Assembly (NCBI GenBank): GCA_963743875.1
Contig: CAVURM010000001.1
Coordinates: forward strand, 558,001-622,000
Reading direction: 5' to 3'
Source: RHKX01 sp963743875
Lineage (GTDB): Bacteria > Actinomycetota > Thermoleophilia > Solirubrobacterales > 70-9
DNA: 64,000 nt
The notes below the pieces were generated by a model that searched no databases, had not been told where the DNA came from, and worked only from the letters and a program-made list of their open reading frames with translations. Position 1 is the stretch's first letter. Every line of letters starts with the position of its first letter. Of the stretch, positions 24,754 to 33,447 are shown in pieces. A program made the position numbers and the translations under genes.

Positions 24754-24771
24754 CCGGCCCTCCAGGGCCGG
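24754..24771. terminator. second hairpin after the DUF202 gene
   Basis: CCGGCCCT (24754-24761) pairs with AGGGCCGG (24764-24771) around a two-base loop, followed by TTAACAGTTT. It lies 14 bases after the stop codon and fits a rho-independent terminator with a weak T tract. Confidence 0.55.
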
Positions 24772-24806
24772 TTAACAGTTTGCCTGAGGGGTGCCGATAG
24801 GGATGC

Positions 24807-26861
24807 ATGAACCGAACCGGGGCCTCGAGCTCTACTCGGCCCCGCTTCCCCCAGCTATTGCTTGCGGCGGCGATCATGCTGGCGATCGCCTGGGGCATCT
24901 GGGACGGCCTCGGCCGGCCCGGGCACACGGGCTGGATCTTCAACGTCTGGATCTACAGCGGCGCGATCCTGCTCGCCGGCGGCGCCTGCCTCGCGCGAGC
25001 GCGATCGGCCCCGACGGGGGGGCGGGCCTGGATCTCCTTCGGAGCCGGCCTCGCCCTCTGGGCCACCGGCAACATCGTCTCCTACCTCCTCGCCTCGGTC
25101 GGCCCGATCTGGGGTCTAGACGTCTCCGACTTCTTCTTCCTCGCGGCGCTCCCCTGCCTCTTTGCCGGGATCGGTTTCATCATCAAGGCGCGGGTCGGCA
25201 GCCTCCCGCTCGCCAGTTGGTTCGACGCGTTGGCACTCGGGCTGGCGGCGACCGCGCTCGTACTCGCTCTGCTGGGCCCGACACTGATCTACGACGACGG
25301 CGGGAAGGACCTCGGCGCGTTCACGAACGTCGTCTATCCGATCGGCGATCTGCTCATGGTCGGCTTTCTGGTCGGAGCCCTGGTCACCCACGGCGTTCGC
25401 GGTTCACGATCGCTGCAGCTCGTGGCCGCCGGGCTACTGGTCTGGGCCACGACCGACACGGTCTTTCTGCTGCGGATCTCGAACGGCAGCTACGAGGCGG
25501 GCTTCTTCGACCTGCTCTGGCCCGTCGGCGCCATCCTGATTGCGGCCGGTGCGGTGGTCGGCGTCGAGGAGCGTCCGGCCGGGCGCGAGGCCTACCGGTC
25601 GCCGAAATGGCTTGCCGCGGGCAGCGGCATCGCGGCCGTTTCCCTCCTCTGCGCCAGCGGGCTGACCGACGTACCGGAACTGAGCGTGGTCGCGGCCTCG
25701 GCGGCGATGATCGCCCTGACGCTTCGCCTCGTCGTCGCCTCCCGGGAATACGACGAGCTGCTCACGGCAGCGACGATCGAAGCGGTCACCGACCCCTTGA
25801 CCGGCCTCCCGAACCGCCGTCGACTGTTCGCCGATCTCGCGAAGTTGGCCCGTACGGATGAGCGCGGCGAGAGTCTCATCGCAGTGTTCGACCTGAATGG
25901 ATTCAAGAGCTACAACGATGCCTTCGGCCACCCTGCGGGGGATGCGCTGCTGCGCCGCCTGGGCGGGAACCTGGCGGCGGCCGTCGCCGGAAGCGGCACG
26001 GCCTACCGGCTCGGAGGCGACGAGTTCTGCATCCTCTGCAGAATCGACAGGCGCCCGCCGGCTGCGATCGTGGCGCTGGCCCGCAACGCGCTGGCCGAAC
26101 GGGGCGAAGCGTTCTCGATCACGGCCTCGGGTGGATCGGTTGAGCTCCCCCGCGAGGAGAGCGACCCGGACGAGGCGCTACGCCTGGCCGACAGTCGAAT
26201 GTACGCCGAGAAGAACCGTGGTGCCTCCCGTTTCGACCACCAGACGGCGAGAGCTCTGCTCCAGGTGCTGCATGAGCGCGAGCCCGCTCTCGGCGAACAT
26301 CTGCAGAGCGTCGCCGAGACCGCCGCCTTGACCGCATCGGCGCTGCGGATGACCGCCGAGGAAGTCGATGTCGTTCGGAGAGCAGCGGAGCTGCACGACG
26401 TCGGCAAGGTCGCGATCCCAGACGCGATCCTCCACAAGCCCGGCCCGCTCAATGACATCGAGATGGACCTGATGAAGAGCCACACCCTGACCGGGGAACG
26501 GATCCTCAGCGCCTCACCGGCGATGCGTCCGGTGGCCGAACTGGTTCGCTCGTCCCACGAGCGCTGGGACGGAGGCGGATACCCCGACGGGCTGGCCGAA
26601 GCCGAGATTCCCCTCGGCTCGAGGATCATCCTCGTCTGCGACGCGTTCGACGCGATGACTCACCAGCGCTCCTACCAACCCGCAATCGACCGGGCCGAGG
26701 CGATCGACGAGCTCCGGCGCCACGCCGGCAGTCAGTTCGATCCCGCGGTCGTCGATGCCTTCTGCAGAGTCATCGCCGAGCAGGGCTCGCCAGAATGGGC
26801 ACATGAGCAGATCCTCGGACCTCCCGAACTCGCGTCAGAGCCTCCTCGGCCTATCGGCTGA
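24807..26861 (+). CDS. membrane GGDEF + HD-GYP cyclic-di-GMP enzyme
   Basis: 684 residues. Residues 15-310 form about nine membrane helices, probably a sensor. Residues 325-475 are a GGDEF domain with the active-site motif intact (RLGGDEF at 401-407) and DPLTGLPNRR at its start; it should make cyclic di-GMP. The RxxD inhibitory site is absent. Residues about 480-670 are an HD-GYP domain, with His530-Asp531 in ELHDVGKVAIPD and GGGYPDGL at 589-596, expected to hydrolyse cyclic di-GMP. The start ATG 24807 has a GAGGGG site upstream. The protein joins opposite activities, so which dominates is open. Its 3' end overlaps the next gene by 59 bases. Confidence 0.88.
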   Translation: MNRTGASSSTRPRFPQLLLAAAIMLAIAWGIWDGLGRPGHTGWIFNVWIYSGAILLAGGACLARARSAPTGGRAWISFGAGLALWATGNIVSYLLASVGPIWGLDVSDFFFLAALPCLFAGIGFIIKARVGSLPLASWFDALALGLAATALVLALLGPTLIYDDGGKDLGAFTNVVYPIGDLLMVGFLVGALVTHGVRGSRSLQLVAAGLLVWATTDTVFLLRISNGSYEAGFFDLLWPVGAILIAAGAVVGVEERPAGREAYRSPKWLAAGSGIAAVSLLCASGLTDVPELSVVAASAAMIALTLRLVVASREYDELLTAATIEAVTDPLTGLPNRRRLFADLAKLARTDERGESLIAVFDLNGFKSYNDAFGHPAGDALLRRLGGNLAAAVAGSGTAYRLGGDEFCILCRIDRRPPAAIVALARNALAERGEAFSITASGGSVELPREESDPDEALRLADSRMYAEKNRGASRFDHQTARALLQVLHEREPALGEHLQSVAETAALTASALRMTAEEVDVVRRAAELHDVGKVAIPDAILHKPGPLNDIEMDLMKSHTLTGERILSASPAMRPVAELVRSSHERWDGGGYPDGLAEAEIPLGSRIILVCDAFDAMTHQRSYQPAIDRAEAIDELRRHAGSQFDPAVVDAFCRVIAEQGSPEWAHEQILGPPELASEPPRPIG

Positions 26862-27147
26862 GGGCGACGAGGTCTGGCTGATCCGCGGGATCTCGCAAAA
26901 GCAGTACACCTGCCCGGGGTGCTACGGGGACGTCGAGATCGGTGAGGACCACGTGATAGCCCAGACCGTGATGAAGCTCGGAGGCACCGAGCATCGCCAC
27001 TGGCACCGGGGCTGCGCGATGAGGATCCTGGAGCCGGGTCTGAGCCGAGTCAAGGCCGTGAACGCCCGTGAGTCGGGTAGGACGAAGCTGGAGAGCCGTG
27101 GGAAGCGGCCGGCCGGCAAGCGTGGGCGCCGGACGCCGCGGCGCTAG
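26803..27147 (+). CDS. small zinc-ribbon-like protein
   Basis: 114 residues from ATG 26803, inside the end of the cyclic-di-GMP enzyme gene but in another frame. The middle holds YTCPGCYGDVEIGEDHVIAQ, a CxxC knuckle, and HRHWHRGCAMR, which provides His and Cys, so one zinc ion is likely bound. The tail is strongly basic (GKRPAGKRGRRTPRR), suggesting nucleic-acid contact. Similar short CPGC...HRHWH proteins occur throughout actinobacteria without known function. Confidence 0.65.
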   Translation: MSRSSDLPNSRQSLLGLSAEGDEVWLIRGISQKQYTCPGCYGDVEIGEDHVIAQTVMKLGGTEHRHWHRGCAMRILEPGLSRVKAVNARESGRTKLESRGKRPAGKRGRRTPRR

Positions 27148-27171
27148 GGAGCGGCCCGTGCAGCCCCGTGC

Positions 27172-28185
27172 CTAGGAGGGCTTGACGCCAGAGTCGGCGT
27201 CGGCCTTGTCGATTGCGTCCTCGAGCTCCTGCTTGCTGAACGCGCCCTCGATCACGGTCGAGACCTTGCCGTCGGTGTCGATCACGAACAGCCAGGGCTC
27301 CGAGGGCAGGCCGAAGTCCTCGACCTGCGGGCGCGGGCCCTTGTTCGGATCGTTGTCGTTGTAGATCTCCATGTGGATGAAGGCAGCGTCGCCGGGCCGC
27401 TCGTTCTTGACTTCCTCGGCGATGTCGACGACGGGCCCGCAGACGCGGCTGGTGCAGAGCGCGGGAGTGGCGAAGAGGAGGACGATCGGCTCCTTGCCGA
27501 GGGCGTCGGCGTAGTCGACGTCGTGCATGGAGCTGGGCGGCTGGCGAGTGTCGATCTTGGTCAGGTCGCCGCCGACGTCGTCGGCCGTGGGAGTGTGCAT
27601 CGACGGCGCTGCGTCGCCCACCTGAGGGACGTCGGGGAACTTCCCGACGACGGCGCTGGGCACGTTGGCGTAGGAGTAGCTGCCGTCGTCGGTGCGGATC
27701 ATCGCCAGGATTCGCCACTCGCCGTCGCCGTCGAGGTCGACCTCGGACGTGTAGATGTATTTGGCGGCGTCCGGGTCTTGCGAGGTCGTCTGGGATGCGA
27801 ACGCCGGCGGCGTCACGAGGGAGTGGACGGTGGCGGGAAATGGCCCGACGGCCTTGCCGTTCGGACGGGCGGCGTAGATGGCCACCTCAGCGTCGGGAAC
27901 GTTGTCGTGATCGACTGTGAAGACGCCGAATCCGTAGCGGCTCTTGCCCTCGTGGAAGACCTGCTGGGTGGGTGCGAGGACCAACTCGCTCGGGGTGCCG
28001 GCCTGAGCGAGCTGCTCGAGGGTCTGGCCGTCGACGGCTGGGAAGTCGCTGGTGGCGGGAGCCGCGGTCGAGGAGGTGGCCGTCGAATCGTCGCCGCCGC
28101 AGCCGCCGGCGATCAGCGCGAGGACGATCGGGACGGCGACGAGCGCAAGGGTGTTGGAGCGGGCGGGGGCGAGCACGGCGGTCAA
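27172..28185 (-). CDS. lipoprotein with thioredoxin-like domain
   Basis: 337 residues. A signal ends with the lipobox LIAGGCGGDD (Cys29). Residues about 45-190 form a beta-rich domain, and the C-terminal part is thioredoxin/peroxiredoxin-like: IVLLFATPALCTSRVCGPVV holds two cysteines four residues apart where TlpA-type proteins have CxxC, and WLFVIDTDGKVSTVIEG gives the family's cis-Pro side strands. It may reduce or shuttle disulfides at the outer face of the membrane. The start is TTG 28185 or GTG 28176. Divergent from the SDR gene. Confidence 0.75.
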   Translation of the reverse strand: MTAVLAPARSNTLALVAVPIVLALIAGGCGGDDSTATSSTAAPATSDFPAVDGQTLEQLAQAGTPSELVLAPTQQVFHEGKSRYGFGVFTVDHDNVPDAEVAIYAARPNGKAVGPFPATVHSLVTPPAFASQTTSQDPDAAKYIYTSEVDLDGDGEWRILAMIRTDDGSYSYANVPSAVVGKFPDVPQVGDAAPSMHTPTADDVGGDLTKIDTRQPPSSMHDVDYADALGKEPIVLLFATPALCTSRVCGPVVDIAEEVKNERPGDAAFIHMEIYNDNDPNKGPRPQVEDFGLPSEPWLFVIDTDGKVSTVIEGAFSKQELEDAIDKADADSGVKPS

Positions 28186-28258
28186 TCCTAGAGAAGCCGG
28201 TCCATTTACTTGACAGTTAGGCTGCTCGCGTCGTCGAAACAGCTGAATAGGAGAGAGC

Positions 28259-28993
28259 GTGGCGGAGAGAGCAGCACTTGTAACCGGGGGATCGAGCGGG
28301 ATCGGGTTGGCGATCAGCCGGGCGCTGGCGGAGGACGGCTATGCGGTGACGATGTCGGCCCGCCGTCCCGACAAGCTCGAGGCGGCGGTCAGGACGCTCG
28401 CCGACGACGGGCTCGAGGTGTCGGCCGCCGCCGCCAACGTTGCCTCCGAGGACGAGCTCAAGGCGCTGCTCGCCGGTCACAAGGAACGTTACGGCCGACT
28501 CGACGTCCTGGTCAACAACGCGGGTGTGGGCATCGGCAGCGCAATCGACGAGGTCGATACGAAGAAGATGGACATGCAGTTCGACGTCAATCTGCGCTCC
28601 TACGTGCTGGCGATGCGCGAGGCGATGCCGATGCTGCGCGAGGCGGGCGCCGAGCACGGCAAGGCGCTGATCGTCAACACCGCCTCGATCGCCGGCAAGG
28701 GCGGGCAGGGCTGGCTCGCCGTCTACTCGGCGACCAAGGCGGGCGTGATCGGATTGAGCCAGGCAACCCAGATGGAGGTCGGGACGGCCGGAATCCAGGT
28801 GACCGCGCTCTGCCCGGCCTTCGTCGATACGCCGATGACCGAATGGGTCCAGGAACAGGTCAAGCCGGAGGAGATGATCCAGCCGGAGGACCTGGCCGAG
28901 ACGGTCCGGCTGCTGTTGCGCACGTCCCGCTACTGCCTGATCCCGGAGGTCGTGTTCGCGCGCCCGGGCGACCCCTCGGCCTTCGCGACCTGA
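28259..28993 (+). CDS. short-chain dehydrogenase/reductase
   Basis: 244 residues, classical SDR. NAD(P) loop TGGSSGIG at residues 9-16, structural NNAG at about 87-90, catalytic Ser in NTASIAG and Tyr-x-x-x-Lys in AVYSATKAGVIGL. An SARRPDKLE segment after beta-2 suggests NADP preference through arginine. The substrate is not predictable. AGGAGAG precedes GTG 28259. A TTGACA hexamer lies at 28210-28215, with no clear -10 box. Confidence 0.85.
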   Translation: MAERAALVTGGSSGIGLAISRALAEDGYAVTMSARRPDKLEAAVRTLADDGLEVSAAAANVASEDELKALLAGHKERYGRLDVLVNNAGVGIGSAIDEVDTKKMDMQFDVNLRSYVLAMREAMPMLREAGAEHGKALIVNTASIAGKGGQGWLAVYSATKAGVIGLSQATQMEVGTAGIQVTALCPAFVDTPMTEWVQEQVKPEEMIQPEDLAETVRLLLRTSRYCLIPEVVFARPGDPSAFAT

Positions 28994-29016
28994 GGGGAGC
29001 GGGGAAGGTCGCGCCG

Positions 29017-29502
29017 CTAGGCGACGCCGGCAGGCTGCCGAGCTTCGGAGCGGTGTCTGCGGCGGAGACGGCGGATGCGGAAGGGGTGGCCGGGGCCCTC
29101 CGGCGGCTCGACCCTGGGCGGGGCAAGCGCCTGTGGCTCGGGCCGCGTCACGGGCGGGACGACGCCGGCGAGGGAGACGTCGGCGATCAGGCTGCTCTCC
29201 AGGAGCGAAACCAGGGTGAGGATCTCGCGCTTCGTCGCCGGGCGGGGTTCGCGCGCGTCGGTGTAGCGGTCCCAGGAGCGGGCGAAGCTGGCGAGGTCGG
29301 TACGACCGCCGTTGCGATGGGCGGCAAGCATCGGGCAGATGCCGCCACTGGAGGAATCGACGTAGGCGCCGACGATGATCGTGTTGTCGGCGATGCCCCG
29401 AAGCATCGCCTTGCGGCTCTGCCTGGGCATGGCCTCCACCGCGGTTCGGAGACGCTGGCAAGCGTTGCGCGGTCGTTTGTTTGGCCGGAGGCGGCTGAAC
29501 AT
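29017..29502 (-). CDS. conserved actinobacterial hypothetical protein
   Basis: 161 residues from ATG 29502. The core is RPRNACQRLRTAVEAMPRQS, then RGIADNTIIVGAYVDSSSGG and CPMLAAHRNGGRTDLASFAR, followed by a basic, proline-rich tail of about 50 residues. I have seen this conserved pattern in many Solirubrobacterales and related genomes without a known role. No signal or membrane segment. It converges with the SDR gene and is divergent from the glycosyltransferase gene. The upstream frame is open, so the start is uncertain. Confidence 0.65.
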   Translation of the reverse strand: MFSRLRPNKRPRNACQRLRTAVEAMPRQSRKAMLRGIADNTIIVGAYVDSSSGGICPMLAAHRNGGRTDLASFARSWDRYTDAREPRPATKREILTLVSLLESSLIADVSLAGVVPPVTRPEPQALAPPRVEPPEGPGHPFRIRRLRRRHRSEARQPAGVA

Positions 29503-29582
29503 GCTGGTTTCGAGGATGCCGCGGGCGTCCGCCCGGGGCAGCGCGGGGGGCGGCGAGCGGCAGGCATCTTGCAGGTGTACGC

Positions 29583-30752
29583 GTGAAGGTCTTGATCGGG
29601 GCCTTCGGCGACGCGGGCCACGCGTTTCCGGCGATCGCGCTTGGGCGTGAGCTGGCCGGGCGGGGCCACACCGTTGTGATCGAGACGTGGGCAAGATGGC
29701 GCGAGCCGGTCGAGACGCTCGGGCTGCGCTTCGAGGCGGCGGAGGAATACGTGGTATTCCCGCCCCCGCCGCCCGGTGAGTCGCCGGGGGCCGGGGACGC
29801 GGCGCTGGCGATGCTGCCTCTGGTCGAGGACTTCGCCCCCGACGTCGTCGTCAGCGACATCCTCACCCTCGCGCCCTCGCTGGCCGCCGAGCTGTGCGGC
29901 ATTCCGAGGGCCACGCTCGTTCCGCACCTCTACCCCGTATATGAGGCCGGCATGCCCTTCTTCGGCGTCGGGATGACGTCCCCGAGGACGGCACTTGGTC
30001 GGTTTGGATGGAAGGCCGCTCTGCCGGTCCTCGAAGCGGGGCTGCGGCGGGGACGGAGGGAGCTGAACGAGACGCGAGAGGGGATCGGGCTGGCCCCGCT
30101 CGAGCGCTTTCACGGCGGGATCAGCGAGAGCCTCGTGATCGTTGGCACCCTCCCCCAGCTCGAGTTCCCGCGCGACTGGCCGGATGAGGTCGTCGTCACG
30201 GGGCCGCTGGAGTTCGAGTTGCCACATCCCGACATCGAGCTACCGACGGGAGGCGACCCGCTGGTGCTCGTCGCGTCGAGCACGGCACACGACCCGGAGT
30301 GCGATCTGATCCGGCGCTGCTTCGAAGGGCTGGCGGACGAGCGGGTGCAGGTGGTGGCGACGACCAACGGTCACATGCCGAGCCTGCCGATCGAGGTGCC
30401 CGCCAACGGGACGCTGGTCGACTGGCTCTCCTACTCGCAGGTGATGGCCGCCGCCGACGTCGTCGTCTGCCATGGCGGCCACGGCACCGTGGCCCGGTCG
30501 CTGGCGCTGGGACGGCCGCTGCTGATCTCGCCTTCCGTCGGCGACATGGCCGAGAACGCCGAGCGGGTGCACTGGGCCGGCGCCGGCCTGACGGTGCCGA
30601 GCAGGCTGCGCAGCGGAGCGACGCTCAGGTGGGCGGTGCGGGCCCTGATCGAGGACGACCGATACCGGGTGAGGGCCGAGGAGATCGCTGCGAGCGAGTG
30701 GGCGACGGGCGGAGCGGCGAGGGCGGCCGATGCCGTGGAGGGGCTCGTCTAG
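29583..30752 (+). CDS. GT1-type (MGT-like) glycosyltransferase
   Basis: 389 residues. N-half starts KVLIGAFGDAGHAFPAIALG, the acceptor-side motif of UGT-like GT-B enzymes. The C-half holds the sugar-nucleotide signature: GTLVDWLSYSQVMAAADVVV, then CHGGHGTVARSLALGRPLL and an end with DMAENAERVHWAGAGL. It should transfer a sugar from an NDP-sugar to a small molecule or lipid. Start GTG 29583 gives a complete first strand. It ends 61 bases before tRNA-Asn. Confidence 0.85.
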   Translation: MKVLIGAFGDAGHAFPAIALGRELAGRGHTVVIETWARWREPVETLGLRFEAAEEYVVFPPPPPGESPGAGDAALAMLPLVEDFAPDVVVSDILTLAPSLAAELCGIPRATLVPHLYPVYEAGMPFFGVGMTSPRTALGRFGWKAALPVLEAGLRRGRRELNETREGIGLAPLERFHGGISESLVIVGTLPQLEFPRDWPDEVVVTGPLEFELPHPDIELPTGGDPLVLVASSTAHDPECDLIRRCFEGLADERVQVVATTNGHMPSLPIEVPANGTLVDWLSYSQVMAAADVVVCHGGHGTVARSLALGRPLLISPSVGDMAENAERVHWAGAGLTVPSRLRSGATLRWAVRALIEDDRYRVRAEEIAASEWATGGAARAADAVEGLV

Positions 30753-30779
30753 ACATCGGTCGGGATCGGCTTCTACAAT
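30750..30779 (+). promoter_or_regulatory. probable promoter of tRNA-Asn
   Basis: TAGACA (30750-30755), 18-base spacer, TACAAT (30774-30779). The expected start point, about 30786, is some 28 bases before the tRNA. TAGACA overlaps the stop codon of the glycosyltransferase gene. Confidence 0.5.
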
Positions 30780-30813
30780 GAGCGAACGGAGTGCTCGACG
30801 GGTGCTTCTTCAT

Positions 30814-30884
30814 TCCCCGGTGATGTAACGGCAGCATCTTTCACTGTTAATGAAATCGTAGTGGTTCGAATCCACTCCGGGGAG
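30814..30884 (+). tRNA. tRNA-Asn (GUU)
   Basis: 71-base cloverleaf: acceptor TCCCCGG/CCGGGGA with discriminator G, anticodon stem TTTCA/TGAAA with loop CTGTTAA (anticodon GTT), T arm AGTGG-TTCGAAT-CCACT. The D arm (ATGTAACGGCAGCAT) is short, with a three-pair stem. No CCA is encoded. Discriminator G and the GTT anticodon agree with Asn. Confidence 0.9.
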
Positions 30885-30899
30885 CTTTTCAGGAGTTTG

Positions 30900-31630
30900 G
30901 TCACATTTCGAGGCCTCTGCGGACCATCGGCAAGTCTGGTGACTCCGGCCTCTACTTCGACGTGACAGTTCGCGCAAAGCAATGCGCATTTCGCGGCCTC
31001 TTCCCGCGCCGACCGCAGGCTGATCGTGTAGCCCTTGCCGCGAGACGCTGAACCGCTTCGTTTCTCGGATCGATGTGATGAAACTGAAGCGCTACCGATG
31101 CAGCGGTCGTACCCGCAGATGAAGCAACCTCCGCCAGCCTCGTTCGACGAGGATGCGCTTTACCTTGCGCCGTGCGCTCGCGCAGACCGCTTCCTGCCTG
31201 CAAAGTCGGCATCGCCATGCACCGCTGTCGTCCGCGAAGAACTCTGTCTCGCCATGGTGTCGGCAATTCCAAGACGACCTCGCGTCTCACCGCTTCGAAG
31301 CGTTCGCTGCGACGAGCGCTTCCGAACCTCGTGCGGCGCCGGGAGCTCGTACTTCTCGATCCAGTACCTACACGGAAGCGATCCCCACCTCCAAGTCCTT
31401 GGCGATCTGACCGAGTGTAAGTCCGTCCTGTCACCAGGGATCGCAGTGGTTCAATCTTCAGGCCCTTTCCGGGCCGGAACTGCTGGTGAGCCGTTGGCAA
31501 CCAATCCGTGCCGCTTGACCCAGTAGCCCACGGTTCCGGGGGCCTTACCGACCAGCCTCCCGATCTCGGGGAGGGACATCCCGTCGGCCAGGCACTGCTC
31601 CAGAAAACACTTGTCGATGCCCCTTCTCAT
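30900..31630 (-). pseudogene. HNH endonuclease with HTH repeats, multiply frameshifted
   Basis: From ATG 31630 the frames together spell a protein of a type common in Solirubrobacterales. It has two helix-turn-helix-like segments, DGMSLPEIGRLVGKAPGTVG and LTLGQIAKDLEVGIASV-RYW. Next is a zinc-ribbon CRHHGETEF...WRCRLC, and then an HNH site with zinc knuckles: CFICGYDRC, ALQFHHIDP and KCALLCANCHVEVE. At least four frame changes (near 31450, 31290, 31095 and 31030) are needed. The last frame runs antisense into tRNA-Asn, so the original stop is uncertain. It would cut DNA; target unknown. Confidence 0.6.
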
Positions 31631-31690
31631 GACCCCATGTTGACCGCCGGGTCGGACGGAAAAACGAACGTGTGTTCGGGTGCCTGAAAG

Positions 31691-32740
31691 CTAGTTGACC
31701 GCGGAATCGACCGCAGCGATCAGGGCGTCGACGTCCTCTTCGCTCGTGTCCCAGGAGCACATCCAGCGGACCACGTTCGCGTCCTCGTCCCAGACGTAAA
31801 AGGGGTGCTCGGTCGGAAGGTCGCGGAGGAGAGCGTCGATCACCGGGCGCGGGAGCCGGGCGAAGACGCCGTTGGCCTGGACTGGGTGAACGACCTCGAC
31901 ACCGTGATTGCCGGCGACGCCCGCGCCGAGGCGGGCCGCCATCGCGTTGGCCGCCTCGGCGTTGCGGCGCCAGAGCTCGTCGGGACCGAGGAGGGCCTCG
32001 AACTGGGCGCTGAGGAAGCGCATCTTGGAGGCGAGCTGCATCCCCTGTTTGCGGACATACTCGAAGCCCTTGGCGAGGCCCGGGTCGAGGAAGACGACGG
32101 CGTCGCCGAAGAGGCCGCCGTTCTTGGTCGCCCCGAGGGAGATCACATCGGCATCGACGCCGACGGCGAGGGTACCCAGGGGTACTCCGAGCGACGCGGC
32201 CGCATTGGCCAGGCGGGCGCCGTCGACATGCAGGAGCATGCCCATGCCGTGGGCCTCGTCGGCGAGCCCGCGCAGCTCCTCCACGGTGTAGAGCGTCCCG
32301 ACCTCGGTGGCCTGGGCGACGGAGACCAGGCGCGGCTGGTTGTGGTGCTGGTCGCCGCGCTTCGCCTCCCAGCCGCGGAGGCCTTCCGGGGTGAGCTTGC
32401 CGTGGTCGGGCACCGCTCTGAGCAGCTTGACGCCGGCCCAGCGCTCGGGAGCGCCACACTCATCGACGTCGATATGGGCGCCCTCGACGCAGATGACGGC
32501 CTCATGGGGCCTGGTCAACGCGTCGATCGCAAGGACGTTGGCGGCGGTGCCGTTGAAGACCGGGAAGCCGACGGCCTCCGGCCCGAAGTGCTCCCGAAAG
32601 AGCTCGTCGAGGCGGCCGGTCCAGCTGTCCTCGCCGTAGGAGGCGGCATGGTCCACGTTGGCACGGGCGATCGCCTCGAGCACCTCCGGGTGCGCGCCGG
32701 AGTGGTTATCGGAGGCGAAGCCCCGGGGGTCGGCGCTCAC
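31691..32740 (-). CDS. low-specificity L-threonine aldolase-like PLP enzyme
   Basis: 349 residues, fold-type I PLP enzyme of the beta-eliminating lyase family. It should cleave L-threonine or allo-threonine to glycine and acetaldehyde, or a related beta-hydroxy amino acid. Seen: FASDNHSGAHPEVLEAI at the start, NGTAANVLAIDAL (phosphate side), LHVDGARLANAAASLGV with the PLP aspartate, and SLGATKNGGLFGDAVV with the Schiff-base lysine. GTG 32740 overlaps the stop of the upstream SDR gene (GTGA), so the two are translationally coupled; with the DUF6421-like gene they form a three-gene unit. Confidence 0.85.
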   Translation of the reverse strand: MSADPRGFASDNHSGAHPEVLEAIARANVDHAASYGEDSWTGRLDELFREHFGPEAVGFPVFNGTAANVLAIDALTRPHEAVICVEGAHIDVDECGAPERWAGVKLLRAVPDHGKLTPEGLRGWEAKRGDQHHNQPRLVSVAQATEVGTLYTVEELRGLADEAHGMGMLLHVDGARLANAAASLGVPLGTLAVGVDADVISLGATKNGGLFGDAVVFLDPGLAKGFEYVRKQGMQLASKMRFLSAQFEALLGPDELWRRNAEAANAMAARLGAGVAGNHGVEVVHPVQANGVFARLPRPVIDALLRDLPTEHPFYVWDEDANVVRWMCSWDTSEEDVDALIAAVDSAVN

Positions 32741-33447
32741 GGATGGAGCGCCAGGCGCTGGCCGTTCATCCGCCCGGCGGCGTCGGAGCAGAGGTAGACG
32801 AGCGCATCAGCGATCTGCTCGGCCGGCGTGAAGCTCGGGTACTCCTTGTCGGGATTGCGTTCGCGCATCCCCGGGGTGAGGATCGCGTTGATGACGACGA
32901 TGTTCGCCGTCGCACCCGTGCCAGCGAAGGAATCGGCCAGGGCGAGTGTCCACGACTCCGCCGCCGCCTTCGTCGCCGCGTAGGCGGCGTTGGTTCCCTC
33001 GGGCGTCTGCGCCTGGGTGGAGGAGACGACGGCGAACCGCCCGCGGCCGCTCGCGATCAGCGCGCCGTGGAAAGCCCGTGTCGCGTTCTGCAGCGTCCGC
33101 ACGAGCAGGTCGTGCAGCCACTCGTAGTCGGCCATGTCGAAGGTTGCTATCGGCTCCCCCCCACGCCATCCGCCGACCAGATGCAGCATCCCGTCGACCC
33201 GGCCGAACCGCTCGGTCAGCGAGTCGCACCAGGCAACTGCGGCGACGGGATCGAGCAGGTCGACAGCCTGCATGTCGAGGCGGTCCTCGGGAATCCCGAG
33301 CCCGTCGACCGCCGCCTCGATCCGATCAACGCCGATATCGGCGAGAGCGAGGGTCGCACCGGCCGCGGCGAAGCGCTCGGCCACCAACGGGCCGAGTCCA
33401 CCGCCGACGCCGGCCACGGCGATCACCCGTCCGTCGAGCTCGCCCAT
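32737..33447 (-). CDS. SDR oxidoreductase of the DUF6421 cluster
   Basis: 236 residues, SDR fold with changed motifs: nucleotide loop AGVGGGLGPLVAERF in place of TGxxxGIG, LHLVGGW in place of NNAG, catalytic region SSTQAQTPEGTNAAYAATKA with Tyr-x-x-x-Lys kept. Asp after beta-2 (LALADIG) favours NAD(H). It is in the middle of the three-gene unit: its ATG (33447) shares one base with the upstream TGA, and its own stop overlaps the start of the threonine-aldolase gene. Substrate unknown; a beta-hydroxy amino acid or its oxo form would fit the neighbour, which is inference. Confidence 0.8.
   Translation of the reverse strand: MGELDGRVIAVAGVGGGLGPLVAERFAAAGATLALADIGVDRIEAAVDGLGIPEDRLDMQAVDLLDPVAAVAWCDSLTERFGRVDGMLHLVGGWRGGEPIATFDMADYEWLHDLLVRTLQNATRAFHGALIASGRGRFAVVSSTQAQTPEGTNAAYAATKAAAESWTLALADSFAGTGATANIVVINAILTPGMRERNPDKEYPSFTPAEQIADALVYLCSDAAGRMNGQRLALHP

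Noticed and set aside
28210..28238. Promoter with TTGACA upstream of the SDR gene
   Set aside because: The -35 hexamer is perfect but there is no acceptable -10 hexamer 16-18 bases further, so it was not listed as a feature.
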